64,000 nucleotides of DNA from contig CAWDWM010000002.1 of assembly GCA_963806015.1 (NCBI GenBank), positions 186,001-250,000 of the forward strand. The letters are read 5' to 3'. The position numbers and the translations under genes are program-made. This DNA comes from JAOPZW01 sp963806015 (GTDB lineage Bacteria > Actinomycetota > Thermoleophilia > Solirubrobacterales > Solirubrobacteraceae). Below, one piece after another: positions 31,834 through 40,306 of this stretch. The notes beneath the pieces were generated by a model. It had not been told where the DNA came from. It saw only the letters and a program-made list of their open reading frames with translations, and made no database searches. Every line of letters begins with the position of its first letter. Within the stretch, counting starts at the first letter, position 1.

Positions 31834-32103
31834 ATGGTCGACCGCCCGCGGTATCGCCTTCGTACCCCCTCCTCGGGCCGCGAGATCATCATCGAAGCCG
31901 AGCCCGGCACGGTCTACACCGATCGCGAGACCGGCGAGGAGCTCGAGGTGGTCGGCGTCGTCCTGCCGCTGCCACCGTCCGAGTCGCGCCTGCCGTGGGC
32001 CGTCGAGAACCTCCGTTTCTGCACCTGGTGCGATCAGCTGGCGCAGCGCGACCTCAACGATTGCCCCACCTGCGGGCGGCGCATGGCGCCGCTCGCGTCC
32101 TGA
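31834..32103 (+). CDS. Small zinc-ribbon-like protein
   Basis: 89-aa protein of unknown function. The first half is beta-rich and acidic (REIIIEAEPGTVYTDRETGEELEVVGV), and the C-terminal part carries two CxxC knuckles, FCTWCDQL and DCPTCGRRM, which should bind one zinc. It is divergent from the glycosyltransferase and is followed at 22 bases by a lipoprotein gene. No specific family is recognised. Confidence 0.72.
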   Translation: MVDRPRYRLRTPSSGREIIIEAEPGTVYTDRETGEELEVVGVVLPLPPSESRLPWAVENLRFCTWCDQLAQRDLNDCPTCGRRMAPLAS

Positions 32104-32125
32104 AACGCCTCTACCCTCTCTTCGC

Positions 32126-32551
32126 ATGCGTACGTACGTGGTCGTTGTTCTCGCCGTCGCGTGCCTGGGCCTGAGCGCCTGCGGCAGCGGTGACGCCTCC
32201 CATGACGCCGTGCCCGCGTCGCTGCCGGAGCTCACGCCGCCGCCGGGCGCCGGCGCGCTCGCGCAGACCTCCACGGGCACGTCGGGCACGTCGAGCTCCA
32301 CCACCTCGACCGACCAGACGGACACCACGTCGACCGACCAGAGCCAGGGCCAGGCGCCAGCGGGCACCACGACGGGCCAGACGACGACGCAGGCACCCGC
32401 ACCGACGACCACCGGCGGCACGTCCACGGGCGGCACCGGCGGCACCGGGGGCACGGGCACGACGGGCGGCACGGGCACCACGGGCGGCACCGGCGGCGTG
32501 TCGCCGGGCGAGTTCAGTCAGTTCTGCAAGGACAACCCGGGCGCCTGTTAG
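32126..32551 (+). CDS. Thr/Gly-rich lipoprotein
   Basis: 141-aa predicted lipoprotein. The signal VVVVLAVACLGLSACGSG holds a clear lipobox (LSAC). The mature part is low-complexity, rich in Thr, Ser, Gly and Gln, with TGGTGGTGGTGTTGG-type repeats, and ends in a short cysteine-bearing tail (FSQFCKDNPGAC). It looks like an extended surface stalk, perhaps glycosylated on Thr; the function is unknown. Its stop overlaps the pdxH start (TAGTG). Confidence 0.7.
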   Translation: MRTYVVVVLAVACLGLSACGSGDASHDAVPASLPELTPPPGAGALAQTSTGTSGTSSSTTSTDQTDTTSTDQSQGQAPAGTTTGQTTTQAPAPTTTGGTSTGGTGGTGGTGTTGGTGTTGGTGGVSPGEFSQFCKDNPGAC

Positions 32552-33186
32552 TGGGCCTCGGGGGCGAACGGCGCGATTACGAGGGCCTGCACCTCGATCG
32601 CACCGACCTGGACCCCGATCCCATCGAGCAGTTCCGCGTCTGGCTGGCCGGAGCCCGCGAGGCGGGGATCTACGAGCCCGAGGCGATGTCGGTCTCGACG
32701 GTCGACGCCGACGGGCGCCCCGCGGCCCGCTACGTCCTGCTGCGCGGACTCGACGAGCGGGGCTTCTGCTTCTACACGAACTACGACTCGGCGAAGGGGC
32801 GCGCGCTGGCCGCGCACCCCTACGCGGCGCTGACCTTCGGCTGGCTGGAGATCCACCGCTCGGTGCGCGTCGAGGGTCCCGTCGAGCGCCTGCCGGAGGC
32901 CGAGAGCGACACCTACTTCGGTGCGCGCCCGCGTGCGGCCCGCCTCAGCGCGTGGGCATCGGCGCAGAGCGAGGTGATCGCCGGCCGTGACGAGCTCGAG
33001 CACGCCTATGCGGCCGCCGACCGGCGCTTCGCCGACACCGAGGTCCCGCGCCCGCCGCATTGGGGCGGCTTCCTCGTGCGCCCCAAGCGCGTCGAGCTCT
33101 GGCAGGGCCGCGCCGGGCGCCTGCACGATCGCCTGCGCTACGTGCGCGACGGCGACGGCTGGCGGATCGAGCGGCTGGCGCCGTAG
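32551..33186 (+). CDS. pdxH: Pyridoxamine 5'-phosphate oxidase
   Basis: 211-aa FMN enzyme that oxidises pyridoxine or pyridoxamine phosphate to pyridoxal phosphate. FMN/substrate motifs are PAARYVLLRGLDERGFCFYTN, SAKGRAL and ARLSAWASAQSEVI, and the C-terminal dimerisation region has RVELWQGRAGRLHDR. Length and ending (WRIERLAP) are canonical. The GTG start overlaps the preceding lipoprotein stop. The window also holds several PLP users (alanine racemase, oxoamine synthase), but no other vitamin B6 gene. Confidence 0.93.
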   Translation: MGLGGERRDYEGLHLDRTDLDPDPIEQFRVWLAGAREAGIYEPEAMSVSTVDADGRPAARYVLLRGLDERGFCFYTNYDSAKGRALAAHPYAALTFGWLEIHRSVRVEGPVERLPEAESDTYFGARPRAARLSAWASAQSEVIAGRDELEHAYAAADRRFADTEVPRPPHWGGFLVRPKRVELWQGRAGRLHDRLRYVRDGDGWRIERLAP

Positions 33187-33189
33187 TCG

Positions 33190-33885
33190 CTAGGCCGGCG
33201 GCGTGGGCGTGGCGGCGGCGGGCACCGGGGCGGTGACCAGCGTGGCCGAGTACGCCAGCCGCGCGGTCTTGTACAGGCAGTAGTACTGCGCGAGCTGGTT
33301 CGGCTGCGTCTGCACCGTGTTGGTCGAGGTGTCCTCGCACGTGCCCCTGCCGCGGCTGGCGCGCCACGAGGTGTCGGCGCCGAGGCCGACGGCCAGCGCG
33401 GGCGCCCACGTGGGCACGGTGAGCGCGATGACCCAGCCCTTCTTGACCGGGATCGACTTGGCCAGCGGGAACTGCACCGTGGTGCCGAAGAAGGGCGTGA
33501 GCTTCTGCACGTCGCCCTGGGCGACGGCGCGCGAGCGCAGCTTGCGGCGCGGGTTGAGGACCGTCAGCTGCGCCTGGGACTCGCCGCCGAGCTTGTCGTT
33601 GAAGAAGGTCGTCTGCTTCTTGCCGGGCTTGCCGAGACCGATCGTCCAGGCGACGAGGCTCCCGTCCTTGGGGATCGTCATCACGCCGCGGGTGGTGCCG
33701 ATCTTGGCCTGGTAGCCGGTCGTGCGGCTGACGGCCAGGCACGGGCGCGTCGGGCAGCTCGGCACCGGGGCCGGATCGACCTTGCCGATCTCGATGATCT
33801 CAGCGGAGGCGTAGGCGGGGAGCGCGAGCGCCGCGCAGGCAGCGCCGGCGACCGCGAGTAGGGGTAGTCGTGACATCAGGGCCAT
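33190..33885 (-). CDS. Secreted protein of unknown function
   Basis: 231-aa exported protein with signal peptide LPLLAVAGAACAALALPAYASA. The mature part is beta-rich (GVMTIPKDGSLVAWTIGLG; AQLTVLNPRRKLRSRAVAQG) with four or more cysteines (PSCPTRPCL, GTCEDT, YYCLYK) that may form disulfides. It resembles other secreted proteins of soil actinobacteria but no domain is recognised. It is convergent with pdxH, three bases apart, and follows another secreted gene on the same strand. Confidence 0.7.
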   Translation of the reverse strand: MALMSRLPLLAVAGAACAALALPAYASAEIIEIGKVDPAPVPSCPTRPCLAVSRTTGYQAKIGTTRGVMTIPKDGSLVAWTIGLGKPGKKQTTFFNDKLGGESQAQLTVLNPRRKLRSRAVAQGDVQKLTPFFGTTVQFPLAKSIPVKKGWVIALTVPTWAPALAVGLGADTSWRASRGRGTCEDTSTNTVQTQPNQLAQYYCLYKTARLAYSATLVTAPVPAAATPTPPA

Positions 33886-33928
33886 GGAACACGCTCGCGG
33901 TGCAGGGGTTTCGCCCTTGCGGGCTTGC

Positions 33929-34540
33929 CTAGGAGCTTCCTCGGATACGGAAGGTGGCCGTCTTGGGCGCTTCGGGCGCCGTATCGACGCACGACACGCG
34001 CGTGCATCCCGGCTTCGTGGCCTCGGCGATGAAGTCGATCGCCTTCGGCCGTCCCACGAGGGTCTGGGAGAAGCGCATGGTCATCGTGCGGTCGCTGGTC
34101 CGCCCGACGATCGCGAGACCGGCCTTGGCCAGCTCCTCGCCCGGCTGGGTCTTGAAGACGGTCCCGCGCATGGTCTCGCCGTCGGCGCGCGCCGTCGCGC
34201 ACACGAGGTAGTCCGGGGGCGTTGCACCGGGCTTGGTCACCGTCCACAGGCGCACGCACAGCGAGCCCGGCGGTCCCTCGCTCGCCACCAGGTCCTTGGG
34301 CTGCCAGGGCGCGGCCAGGGTCAGCGCGATCCGTACGCGCCGGTCGGAGGCCAGCCCGAGCTGCGCGCGCGTAAGGTCCGGGGCGCCGGCGACGGCGTCC
34401 TTGGGGTCCTTGACCACGGTCGGCGAGGGTGTGTCGGCCGCGGGCGCGGCGGCGGCCAGTGCGAGCGCGGCGACGCCTCCCGCCACGAGGGCGCGGGGCG
34501 CACGGCGAGATGCCCGGGAGGCCGCCATGGGCGGGATCAT
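33929..34540 (-). CDS. Secreted protein of unknown function
   Basis: 203-aa exported protein. The N-terminus (RAPRALVAGGVAALALAAAAPAAA) is a signal peptide. The mature part is a predicted beta-sandwich with PDLTRAQLGLASDRRVRIALTL and MTMRFSQTLVGRPKAIDFIAEAT, plus cysteines in PGSLCVRL, DYLVCAT and PGCTRVSCVD. No family is recognised. Two in-frame ATGs (34540, 34528) could start it. It lies directly upstream of, and probably with, the secreted protein at 33190. Confidence 0.68.
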   Translation of the reverse strand: MIPPMAASRASRRAPRALVAGGVAALALAAAAPAADTPSPTVVKDPKDAVAGAPDLTRAQLGLASDRRVRIALTLAAPWQPKDLVASEGPPGSLCVRLWTVTKPGATPPDYLVCATARADGETMRGTVFKTQPGEELAKAGLAIVGRTSDRTMTMRFSQTLVGRPKAIDFIAEATKPGCTRVSCVDTAPEAPKTATFRIRGSS

Positions 34541-34581
34541 GACGACTCGGGCCGCCGGAAACGCCAGGTGCAAGAGCCCTC

Positions 34582-35358
34582 TCAGCGGCCCTCGTAGGTC
34601 GCATGGCCGGGACCGTGCTCCAGAAACGAGCGCACCGCGCCCTTGAGGTCCTCGGTGGCGAACAGGCCCCCGGCCAGCTCGGGCACGCGCGCATCGGCCT
34701 CCCGGACGCCGCCCTCCACCTGGGCGCGGACGATCGCCTTCGTCGCCGTGTGGGCGCGCGTCGGCCCCTCGGCGAGCCCGCGGGTGAAGTCGCGCGCGGC
34801 CGCGTCGAAGCCGTCGTCGGGCAGCACCCGGTTGACGACGTTCCAGCGCTCGAGCGTTTCGGCGTCGTAGAGGGCGCCGGTCATGACCAGCTCGCGGGCG
34901 CGCGCGGGCCCGGCACGCTCGGCCAGCCGCTGCGTGCCGCCCATGGCCGGCGTGAGCCCGACGACGGTCTCCACGAGGCCGAAGCGCGCCGACTGCGCGG
35001 CCAGCAGCAGGTCGCAGGCCAGCGACAGCTCGAAGGCGGCGGTCAGGCACAGCGCATGGGCGGCGAAGACGGTCGGGAAGGGCAGCTCCTCGACGGTGTG
35101 GATCATCGCGAGCAGGTCGGTCCACAGCTCCCCCGCCGCCTGTGCGGAGAGGCCGTCGAAGAGGTGCACGTCGACCCCACCGCTGACCACGCGCCCCTCG
35201 GCGCGCACGAGCAGGCCGCGCGGCGGGTCGGCCGCGACGTCGGCGACGGCCACGTGCAGGTCGGCGATCATCGCGGCGTCGAAGAGGTTCAGCGGCGGCG
35301 CGTCGAAGGTCAGCACCGCCAGCGCACCCTCGCGCTCGGAGCGCACCGAAACGCCCAT
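34582..35358 (-). CDS. Enoyl-CoA hydratase/isomerase family protein
   Basis: 258-aa crotonase-fold protein. The CoA/oxyanion segments are less typical than in the paralogue at 12918: RAEGRVVSGGVDVHLFDGL replaces the usual GxGxxFxxGADL, while FAAHALCLTAAFELSLACDLLLA and FGLVETVVGLTPAMGGTQRL are clear. The C-terminal part (GGLFATEDLKGAVRSFLEHGPGHATYEGR) is normal. Substrate unknown. Its ATG overlaps the stop of the HIT gene upstream (TGATG). Confidence 0.84.
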   Translation of the reverse strand: MGVSVRSEREGALAVLTFDAPPLNLFDAAMIADLHVAVADVAADPPRGLLVRAEGRVVSGGVDVHLFDGLSAQAAGELWTDLLAMIHTVEELPFPTVFAAHALCLTAAFELSLACDLLLAAQSARFGLVETVVGLTPAMGGTQRLAERAGPARARELVMTGALYDAETLERWNVVNRVLPDDGFDAAARDFTRGLAEGPTRAHTATKAIVRAQVEGGVREADARVPELAGGLFATEDLKGAVRSFLEHGPGHATYEGR

Positions 35359-35774
35359 CAGGCGCGCAGCGCCGCGGCGGCCGCGGCGATCTCGTCGGCG
35401 TCGCCGGGGCTCGGCACCCAGGGCAGGCGCAGCGGGTCGTCGCGGTAGCGCGGGATCACGTGCAGGTGGAAGTGGAAGACCGTCTGCCACGCCGCGGAGC
35501 CACAGGAGTTCATGAGGTTCACGCCGTCGGCGCCGAGCGCGTCCTTGGCGCGCGCGGCGAGGCGCCGGGCGGCGGCGGCGCACGCCGACAGGTCGTGCTC
35601 GCCGATCGCCAGCAGGTCGCCGGCGTGCTCGCGGGGGACGACGAGCGCGTGCCCGCGCGTGGCCGGGTTGATGTCCATGAACGAGATGGTGCGCTCGTCC
35701 TCGGCCACGATCGTCGCCGGCAGCTCCCCGGCGACGATCTTGCAGAACAGGCAGTCGGGATCGGGTCCGGGCAT
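35358..35774 (-). CDS. HIT-family nucleotide hydrolase
   Basis: 138-aa histidine-triad protein that hydrolyses or transfers nucleoside phosphoramidates. The catalytic triad motif HFHLHVIPRY is intact, and the N-terminus has the zinc-binding-type CLFCKIVAGELPA. A stretch FMDINPATRGHALVVPREH is typical of HINT-like proteins. It overlaps the downstream enoyl-CoA hydratase gene and is divergent from the M28 peptidase gene. Confidence 0.92.
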   Translation of the reverse strand: MPGPDPDCLFCKIVAGELPATIVAEDERTISFMDINPATRGHALVVPREHAGDLLAIGEHDLSACAAAARRLAARAKDALGADGVNLMNSCGSAAWQTVFHFHLHVIPRYRDDPLRLPWVPSPGDADEIAAAAAALRA

Positions 35775-35802
35775 GGCCGGTGAGCCTATATCTTGGGCCG
35801 CG

Positions 35803-36981
35803 ATGGCCGTGACCGCGGACGCCCTGCGCGCCGAGCTCGAGGGCGTCGTGCGCGCGCTCGCCTCGTTCGAGCGGCCCTCGGCCTCCGACGGCGAGCGCCG
35901 CGCCGCCGAGTGGATCGCCCGGCGCCTGAGCGATCACGGGTGCGCCGCGCGCGTGGAGCAGGAGCGCGCCCACGGGACCTACTGGTGGCCCATGGGCCTG
36001 CTCTGCGCGCTGGCCGCCGGCGCCGGGCTGACCGGGCGCCGCGCGCCCGCGGCGGCCGCCGGCGCATTCGCCGCGGCCGCCATCGCCGACGACATCACCG
36101 GCGGGCGCCAGTGGTTCCGCCGGCGCCTGCTGCCATCGCGCCCGACGTGGAACGTCGTCGCCGAAGCCGGCGATCGCGACGCCGAGCGGACCGTGGTGGT
36201 CGTCGCCCATCACGACGCGGCGCACACGTCGGTGCTCTTCTCCCCTACCCCCAGCGTGTTCGTCGGCGAACGCTTCCCGGGCCTGCTCGAGCGCACCGAC
36301 ACGACGCCGCCGCTCATGTGGCCGGTCATCGGGGGCCCGCTGCTCGTGGCCGCGGGCGCGCTCCTGGGCGCGCGTGCGGTGCGCATCGCCGGCACCGTGC
36401 TGGCCCTCGCCACGGCGACCGCCTTCGCCGAGATCGGCGCTCGCGGCGTCGTGCCCGGGGCCAACGACAACCTCACCGGCGTGGCCACCCTCGCGGGCCT
36501 GGCGCTGCGCCTGGCCCAGGAGCCCGTCGCCGGCGTGCGCGTGTTGCTGGTCTCCACCGGCAGCGAGGAGTCCTTCATGGAGGGGATGCAGGCCTTCGCG
36601 CGGCGCCACTTCGCCGCGCTGCCGACCGATCGCACGCACGTGATCTGCGTCGACACCGTCGGCTCGCCCGAGCTCGTCATGCTCGAGGGCGAGGGGATGC
36701 TGCGCATGCACGACTACCCGGCGGACTTCCGCGATGCCGTCGCGCGCTGCGCGCTGCGCGCGGGCGTGCACGTGCGCCGCGGCCTGCGCTTCCGCAACGC
36801 GACCGATGCGCTGATCGCGCGGCGCGCCGGCTATCCGACGGTCATGCTCGGCTCGGTCAACCGCTACAAGCTGCCCGACAACTACCACTGGCCCACCGAC
36901 GTGCCCGACAACGTCGACTTCTCCACCACGGCAGATGCGGTGACGTTGTGCCACGAAGTCGTGCAAAGCCTGGCTGCGTGA
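35803..36981 (+). CDS. M28-family zinc aminopeptidase-like membrane protein
   Basis: 392-aa protein with a co-catalytic zinc peptidase domain. Metal-ligand motifs are VVVAHHDAAH (His), PGANDNLTGVATL (bridging Asp), STGSEESFMEGM (Glu pair) and the late DNYHWPTDVPDN (His). A hydrophobic region (WPMGLLCALAAGAGL, then AAAAGAFAAAAIA) and a second one (PLLVAAGALLGARAVRIAGTVLALATATA) interrupt the domain, so it is membrane-attached, unlike classic secreted M28 enzymes. A TATATC box ends about 10 bases before the ATG. Confidence 0.84.
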   Translation: MAVTADALRAELEGVVRALASFERPSASDGERRAAEWIARRLSDHGCAARVEQERAHGTYWWPMGLLCALAAGAGLTGRRAPAAAAGAFAAAAIADDITGGRQWFRRRLLPSRPTWNVVAEAGDRDAERTVVVVAHHDAAHTSVLFSPTPSVFVGERFPGLLERTDTTPPLMWPVIGGPLLVAAGALLGARAVRIAGTVLALATATAFAEIGARGVVPGANDNLTGVATLAGLALRLAQEPVAGVRVLLVSTGSEESFMEGMQAFARRHFAALPTDRTHVICVDTVGSPELVMLEGEGMLRMHDYPADFRDAVARCALRAGVHVRRGLRFRNATDALIARRAGYPTVMLGSVNRYKLPDNYHWPTDVPDNVDFSTTADAVTLCHEVVQSLAA

Positions 36982-36984
36982 CGG

Positions 36985-36990
36985 TAGGGT
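36985..36990 (+). promoter_or_regulatory. -10 box (TAGGGT) of the first SnoaL-like gene
   Basis: Ends nine bases before the TTG at 37000 and contains the TAG that closes the frame upstream, the same arrangement as before ctaC. Confidence 0.4.
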
Positions 36991-36999
36991 TCCAGGACC

Positions 37000-37413
37000 T
37001 TGGGGGGTTCGCAGCGGTCCAGCACGGCGGTCTTCAGCCACCTATGGGAGGCGTACGGCGAGGGCCGTCTCGACGAGGCGCTCGATCTGATCGATCCCGA
37101 CTGCGAGCTGCGCGTGTCGGTCACCGATCGCGTCTACCGCGGTCACGACGGCGTGCGCGCGGGCATGGTGGAGTTCCGGCGGGCCTGGAAGAGCGCCACC
37201 CTCACCTCCGACGAGGTCATCGAGATCGACCCGCAGACCATCGTCGTCACCGGCCATGTCACCGGCTTCGATCACTCCGGAACGCGCGTGTACGACGCCC
37301 CGATCGTGTGGATGGGTGTCTTCGCCACGGGCCGCCTGCGGCGCGTGACCACCTACTCCGGACGCGCCGAGGCCCTCGCCGCGGCTGCAGAACCCCGGGA
37401 TGGGGCCGAATAG
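37000..37413 (+). CDS. SnoaL-like (NTF2-fold) protein
   Basis: 137-aa single NTF2-like domain: TAVFSHLWEAYGEGRLDEALDLIDPDCELRVSV, then YRGHDGVRAGMVEFRRAW and the central beta sheet VVTGHVTGFDHSG. The TTG at 37000 is the first possible start after an in-frame TAG. Members may be isomerases, hydrolases or mere ligand binders. It is followed without a gap by a second SnoaL-like gene, so the two may form a heterodimer. Confidence 0.75.
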   Translation: MGGSQRSSTAVFSHLWEAYGEGRLDEALDLIDPDCELRVSVTDRVYRGHDGVRAGMVEFRRAWKSATLTSDEVIEIDPQTIVVTGHVTGFDHSGTRVYDAPIVWMGVFATGRLRRVTTYSGRAEALAAAAEPRDGAE

Positions 37414-37824
37414 ATGTCTGTGCAGGTGCAATCGAACAGCGACGTCTTCCAGCGGATCTGGGAGCTGTACGCCGCCGGGCGCGGACCGGAGATCCTCGAG
37501 CACCTCGACCCCGCGGTCGAGTGGCGCCCCGTGCTGGTCGATCCTGCCGCCTATCACGGCCACGCCGGCGTGCAGACCTGGGCGGGCGCCGTGCGCGACG
37601 CCTGGAAGAGCGTCACCGTGGTCCTCGAGGAGCTGCGCGAGGTCGACGGCTGCGTCGTGGCCTCAGGGCGGATAGCGGCGTTCGGCTACGGCGACGAGCA
37701 GGTCGTCGACAGCGTGCTCACCTGCGTGGCGGAGTTCCGCGACGGCCGCGTCGTGCGGGCGTACTCGTTCTTCTCGGTCGACGACGCGCTCGCGTGGGTC
37801 AGCGCGCGCCCCGCACTGCCTTAG
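37414..37824 (+). CDS. SnoaL-like (NTF2-fold) protein
   Basis: 136-aa paralogue of the gene at 37000: DVFQRIWELYAAGRGPEILEHLDPAVEWRPV, YHGHAGVQTWAGAVRDAW and VVASGRIAAFGYGDE align with its domain. The ATG follows directly on the preceding stop. The last 26 bp overlap the 3' end of the convergent CCA transferase gene. Function unknown. Confidence 0.78.
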   Translation: MSVQVQSNSDVFQRIWELYAAGRGPEILEHLDPAVEWRPVLVDPAAYHGHAGVQTWAGAVRDAWKSVTVVLEELREVDGCVVASGRIAAFGYGDEQVVDSVLTCVAEFRDGRVVRAYSFFSVDDALAWVSARPALP

Positions 37825-39190
37825 CGAGCGCCAGCGCCTCGGCGCGCGTGGAGACCTCGCCCGCGAAGCGCGCCTCGGCGATCTGCGTCATGAGCTCCCC
37901 CAGCTCGGGGCCGCGCGCTATCCCCAGCTCGGCTGCCAACTCGTCGCCGCGGACCAGCGGCGGCTGCGGCCCGACGGCGCGCCGCGCCAGCGCCTCGCCC
38001 AGCACCTGGCACGCGAGCTCCAGATGGCGCGCGATGGCCTCGTCGGCCTTGCGCCCGCGCGTCGCCAGCCGGTCCGCGACGCTGAGCAGCGTGACGTCCG
38101 CCTCGACCGGCTCGGTCTTCAGCAGGTAGCGGTAGAGCTCGTGGCGATCGAGCGGCATGTCGTGGACCAGGAAGCCCAGGCGCAGGTGATGGCGCGTCAG
38201 GGCGGCGACGTGCGAGCGCAGCCGCTCGCTGGCGCGCAGGCGGCTGAGCGCGGCGCGGGCCATCTCCGCCCCCAGCTCGTCGTGGTGGGGAAAGCCGATA
38301 CGCCCGCCCGGCAGCTCGGTCCGCGTGCGCGGCTTGGCGATGTCGTGCAGCAGGGCGCCGAAGCGCAGGGCGCCGCCACGGGTCAGCTCGTCGGCCAGCG
38401 GCTCGCCGAGCAGCGCGTGCACGGGCGCGGCCAGCGCCTCGTCGCCGAGCGCGGCCGCCGGGTCGCGCTCGAGATCGATGCTCGCCTGCAGCACCTCCAG
38501 CGTGTGGCCGTGCACGTCGCGGTGGTGGTAGGGGTTCTGTTCGACGCCCCGCAGCGCCGTCAGCTCGGGCAGCACGGCGTCGACGAGCTCGAGCTCGTCC
38601 ATCAGCGTGAGGCCGCGCACCGCGGCGTCGGCGCTGACGATCCGTCGCAGCTCGGTGAAGACGCGCTCCTGGGCGGTGCCGGCCAGCCCGGGCGCATGCG
38701 CGCGGACCGCCGCCGCCGTGTCGGGGTCGACCTCGAACCCCAGCTCGGTGGCCAGGCGCGCGACACGCAGCGTGCGCAGGGGGTCGGCGGCGAAGGCGTC
38801 GGCGCTGACCATCCGCAGGCGCTTGTGGTCGAGGTCGCTCGCGCCGCCATGCGGATCGACGAGCTCGCCGCCGCCCAGCGGCTCGGCCATCGCGTTGACC
38901 GTCAGGTCGCGCGCGGCCAGGTCGGCCTCCAGGGATCCGCCCTGCAGCGGCGTGATGTCGACCTGCCAGCTGCGGTCCCGCGCGACCACGCGCCAGGCGC
39001 CGAACTGGTCTGAGAGCTCGAACGAGGCGCCGCCGGCGCCGCGGCCGAGGCTGCGCGCCGCGCGACGGACGTCGCCGTCGACGACGACGTCGAGATCGGG
39101 CGTCGGACGGCCCAGCAGGCGGTCGCGCAGCGCCCCGCCCACGAGCCACGCACGCTCCCCGGCCAGCGCCTCGCGCAGCATCTCGATCAC
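37799..39190 (-). CDS. cca: CCA-adding tRNA nucleotidyltransferase/poly(A) polymerase family, with HD domain
   Basis: 463-aa class II nucleotidyltransferase that completes or repairs tRNA 3' ends. The head has LVGGALRDRLLGRPTPDLDVVVDGD (GGxxRD and DxD metal ligands) and ARDLTVNAMAEPL. The neck has DPLRTLRVARLATELGF, and a C-terminal HD domain carries GALLHDIAKPRTR with HHDELGAEMA. The GTG start overlaps the alanine racemase stop by 4 bp; an ATG at 39181 is an alternative. It is the last gene of the minus-strand run starting at 42506. CCA versus poly(A) activity cannot be told from sequence alone. Confidence 0.9.
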   Translation of the reverse strand: MIEMLREALAGERAWLVGGALRDRLLGRPTPDLDVVVDGDVRRAARSLGRGAGGASFELSDQFGAWRVVARDRSWQVDITPLQGGSLEADLAARDLTVNAMAEPLGGGELVDPHGGASDLDHKRLRMVSADAFAADPLRTLRVARLATELGFEVDPDTAAAVRAHAPGLAGTAQERVFTELRRIVSADAAVRGLTLMDELELVDAVLPELTALRGVEQNPYHHRDVHGHTLEVLQASIDLERDPAAALGDEALAAPVHALLGEPLADELTRGGALRFGALLHDIAKPRTRTELPGGRIGFPHHDELGAEMARAALSRLRASERLRSHVAALTRHHLRLGFLVHDMPLDRHELYRYLLKTEPVEADVTLLSVADRLATRGRKADEAIARHLELACQVLGEALARRAVGPQPPLVRGDELAAELGIARGPELGELMTQIAEARFAGEVSTRAEALALAKAVRGAR

Positions 39191-40296
39191 ACGGGCACTC
39201 CATCACGATGGTGCTCACGTGGCACGCGCGCCGTCAGCGAACACGTGATCTCGTAGTTGATGGTGCCCAGCCGCCGCGCCATCTCCTCGGCCGGAAGGCC
39301 CGGTCCGATGAGCAGGGCCTCGTCGCCGATCTGCACGCCGGCGCCGTCGGCGCCGAGCTCCAGGGAGACGTTGTCCATCGACACCGTGCCGACCAGCGGG
39401 AAGCGCCGCGCGCCGACCAGCAACTCGGCGTTGTTGGTCAGCGCGCGGCTGATGCCGTCGCCGTAGCCGATCGGGACCGTGGCGATCACCGTGTCCGCCG
39501 CAGCCACGAAGCGCCGGCCGTAGCCCGCGCTCTCGCCGGGCGCGCAGGGCTTGATCGCCGCCACGTAGCTCGCGAGCTCCAGCGCGGGTTCGAGCTCGCG
39601 GGCGGCCGCATCCTCCTGGAACGGGTCCAGGCCGTAGATCGCCACGCCGGGGCGCACGAGGTCGTAGTGGCTGGCCGCGTCGCGCAACAGCGCCGCCGAG
39701 TTCGCCGCGTGCAGGACCAGCCCCGGGTGGCGCTCGCGCAGCGGCAGCGCCCAGGCGTCGAAGCGCGCGCGCTGCTCGCCGAAGAAGTCGTCGTCGCGCT
39801 CGTCCGCGGTGGCGAAGTGCGTCATCGCGCCCACGAGCTCGATCGGCGCGCTCGCCGCCGCCGCCTGCGCCACGCGCGTCGCCTCGTCACTGTCGCGCGT
39901 GCCCAGGCGCCCCATCCCGGTGTCGAGCTTGACATGCACGCGCCCGCCTCCGCGCGCCGCCACCGCGTCGACGAACGCCTCGCGCCACGCCACGACGTCG
40001 GCGCGGGCGTCCAGCGCCACGTCGAGCTCCGCGGGGCTCAGCGCACCGAGGACGAGCAGCGGCCCGTCGACGCCGGCGCTACGCAGGTGCGCCGCCTCGT
40101 TCGCGGTGGCCACGGCGAGCCAGGCGGCACCGCCGGCCAGCGCGGCGCGAGCGGCGGGCAGCGCTCCATGCCCGTAGCCGTCGGCCTTGACCACCGCGCA
40201 CAGCTCGGTACCCGCCCGCAGCTCGCGCCGCAGGCGGCCCACGTTGCGCTCGATCGCGGCGACGTTGACCCGGGCCAGCGCCCGCAGTGGGCTCAC
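39187..40296 (-). CDS. alr: Alanine racemase
   Basis: 369-aa PLP enzyme that makes D-alanine for peptidoglycan. The PLP lysine is in LCAVVKADGYGHGA and the second catalytic residue, tyrosine, is in GYGRRFVA. VKLDTGMGRLG and the C-terminal SMDNVSLELG with NAELLVG are typical. The GTG at 40296 gives the normal N-terminus; the open frame continues 27 codons upstream into the PP2C gene without family similarity. It lies between PP2C and cca with short or overlapping junctions. Confidence 0.94.
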   Translation of the reverse strand: MSPLRALARVNVAAIERNVGRLRRELRAGTELCAVVKADGYGHGALPAARAALAGGAAWLAVATANEAAHLRSAGVDGPLLVLGALSPAELDVALDARADVVAWREAFVDAVAARGGGRVHVKLDTGMGRLGTRDSDEATRVAQAAAASAPIELVGAMTHFATADERDDDFFGEQRARFDAWALPLRERHPGLVLHAANSAALLRDAASHYDLVRPGVAIYGLDPFQEDAAARELEPALELASYVAAIKPCAPGESAGYGRRFVAAADTVIATVPIGYGDGISRALTNNAELLVGARRFPLVGTVSMDNVSLELGADGAGVQIGDEALLIGPGLPAEEMARRLGTINYEITCSLTARVPREHHRDGVPV

Positions 40297-40306
40297 CGGC
40301 CGGCGC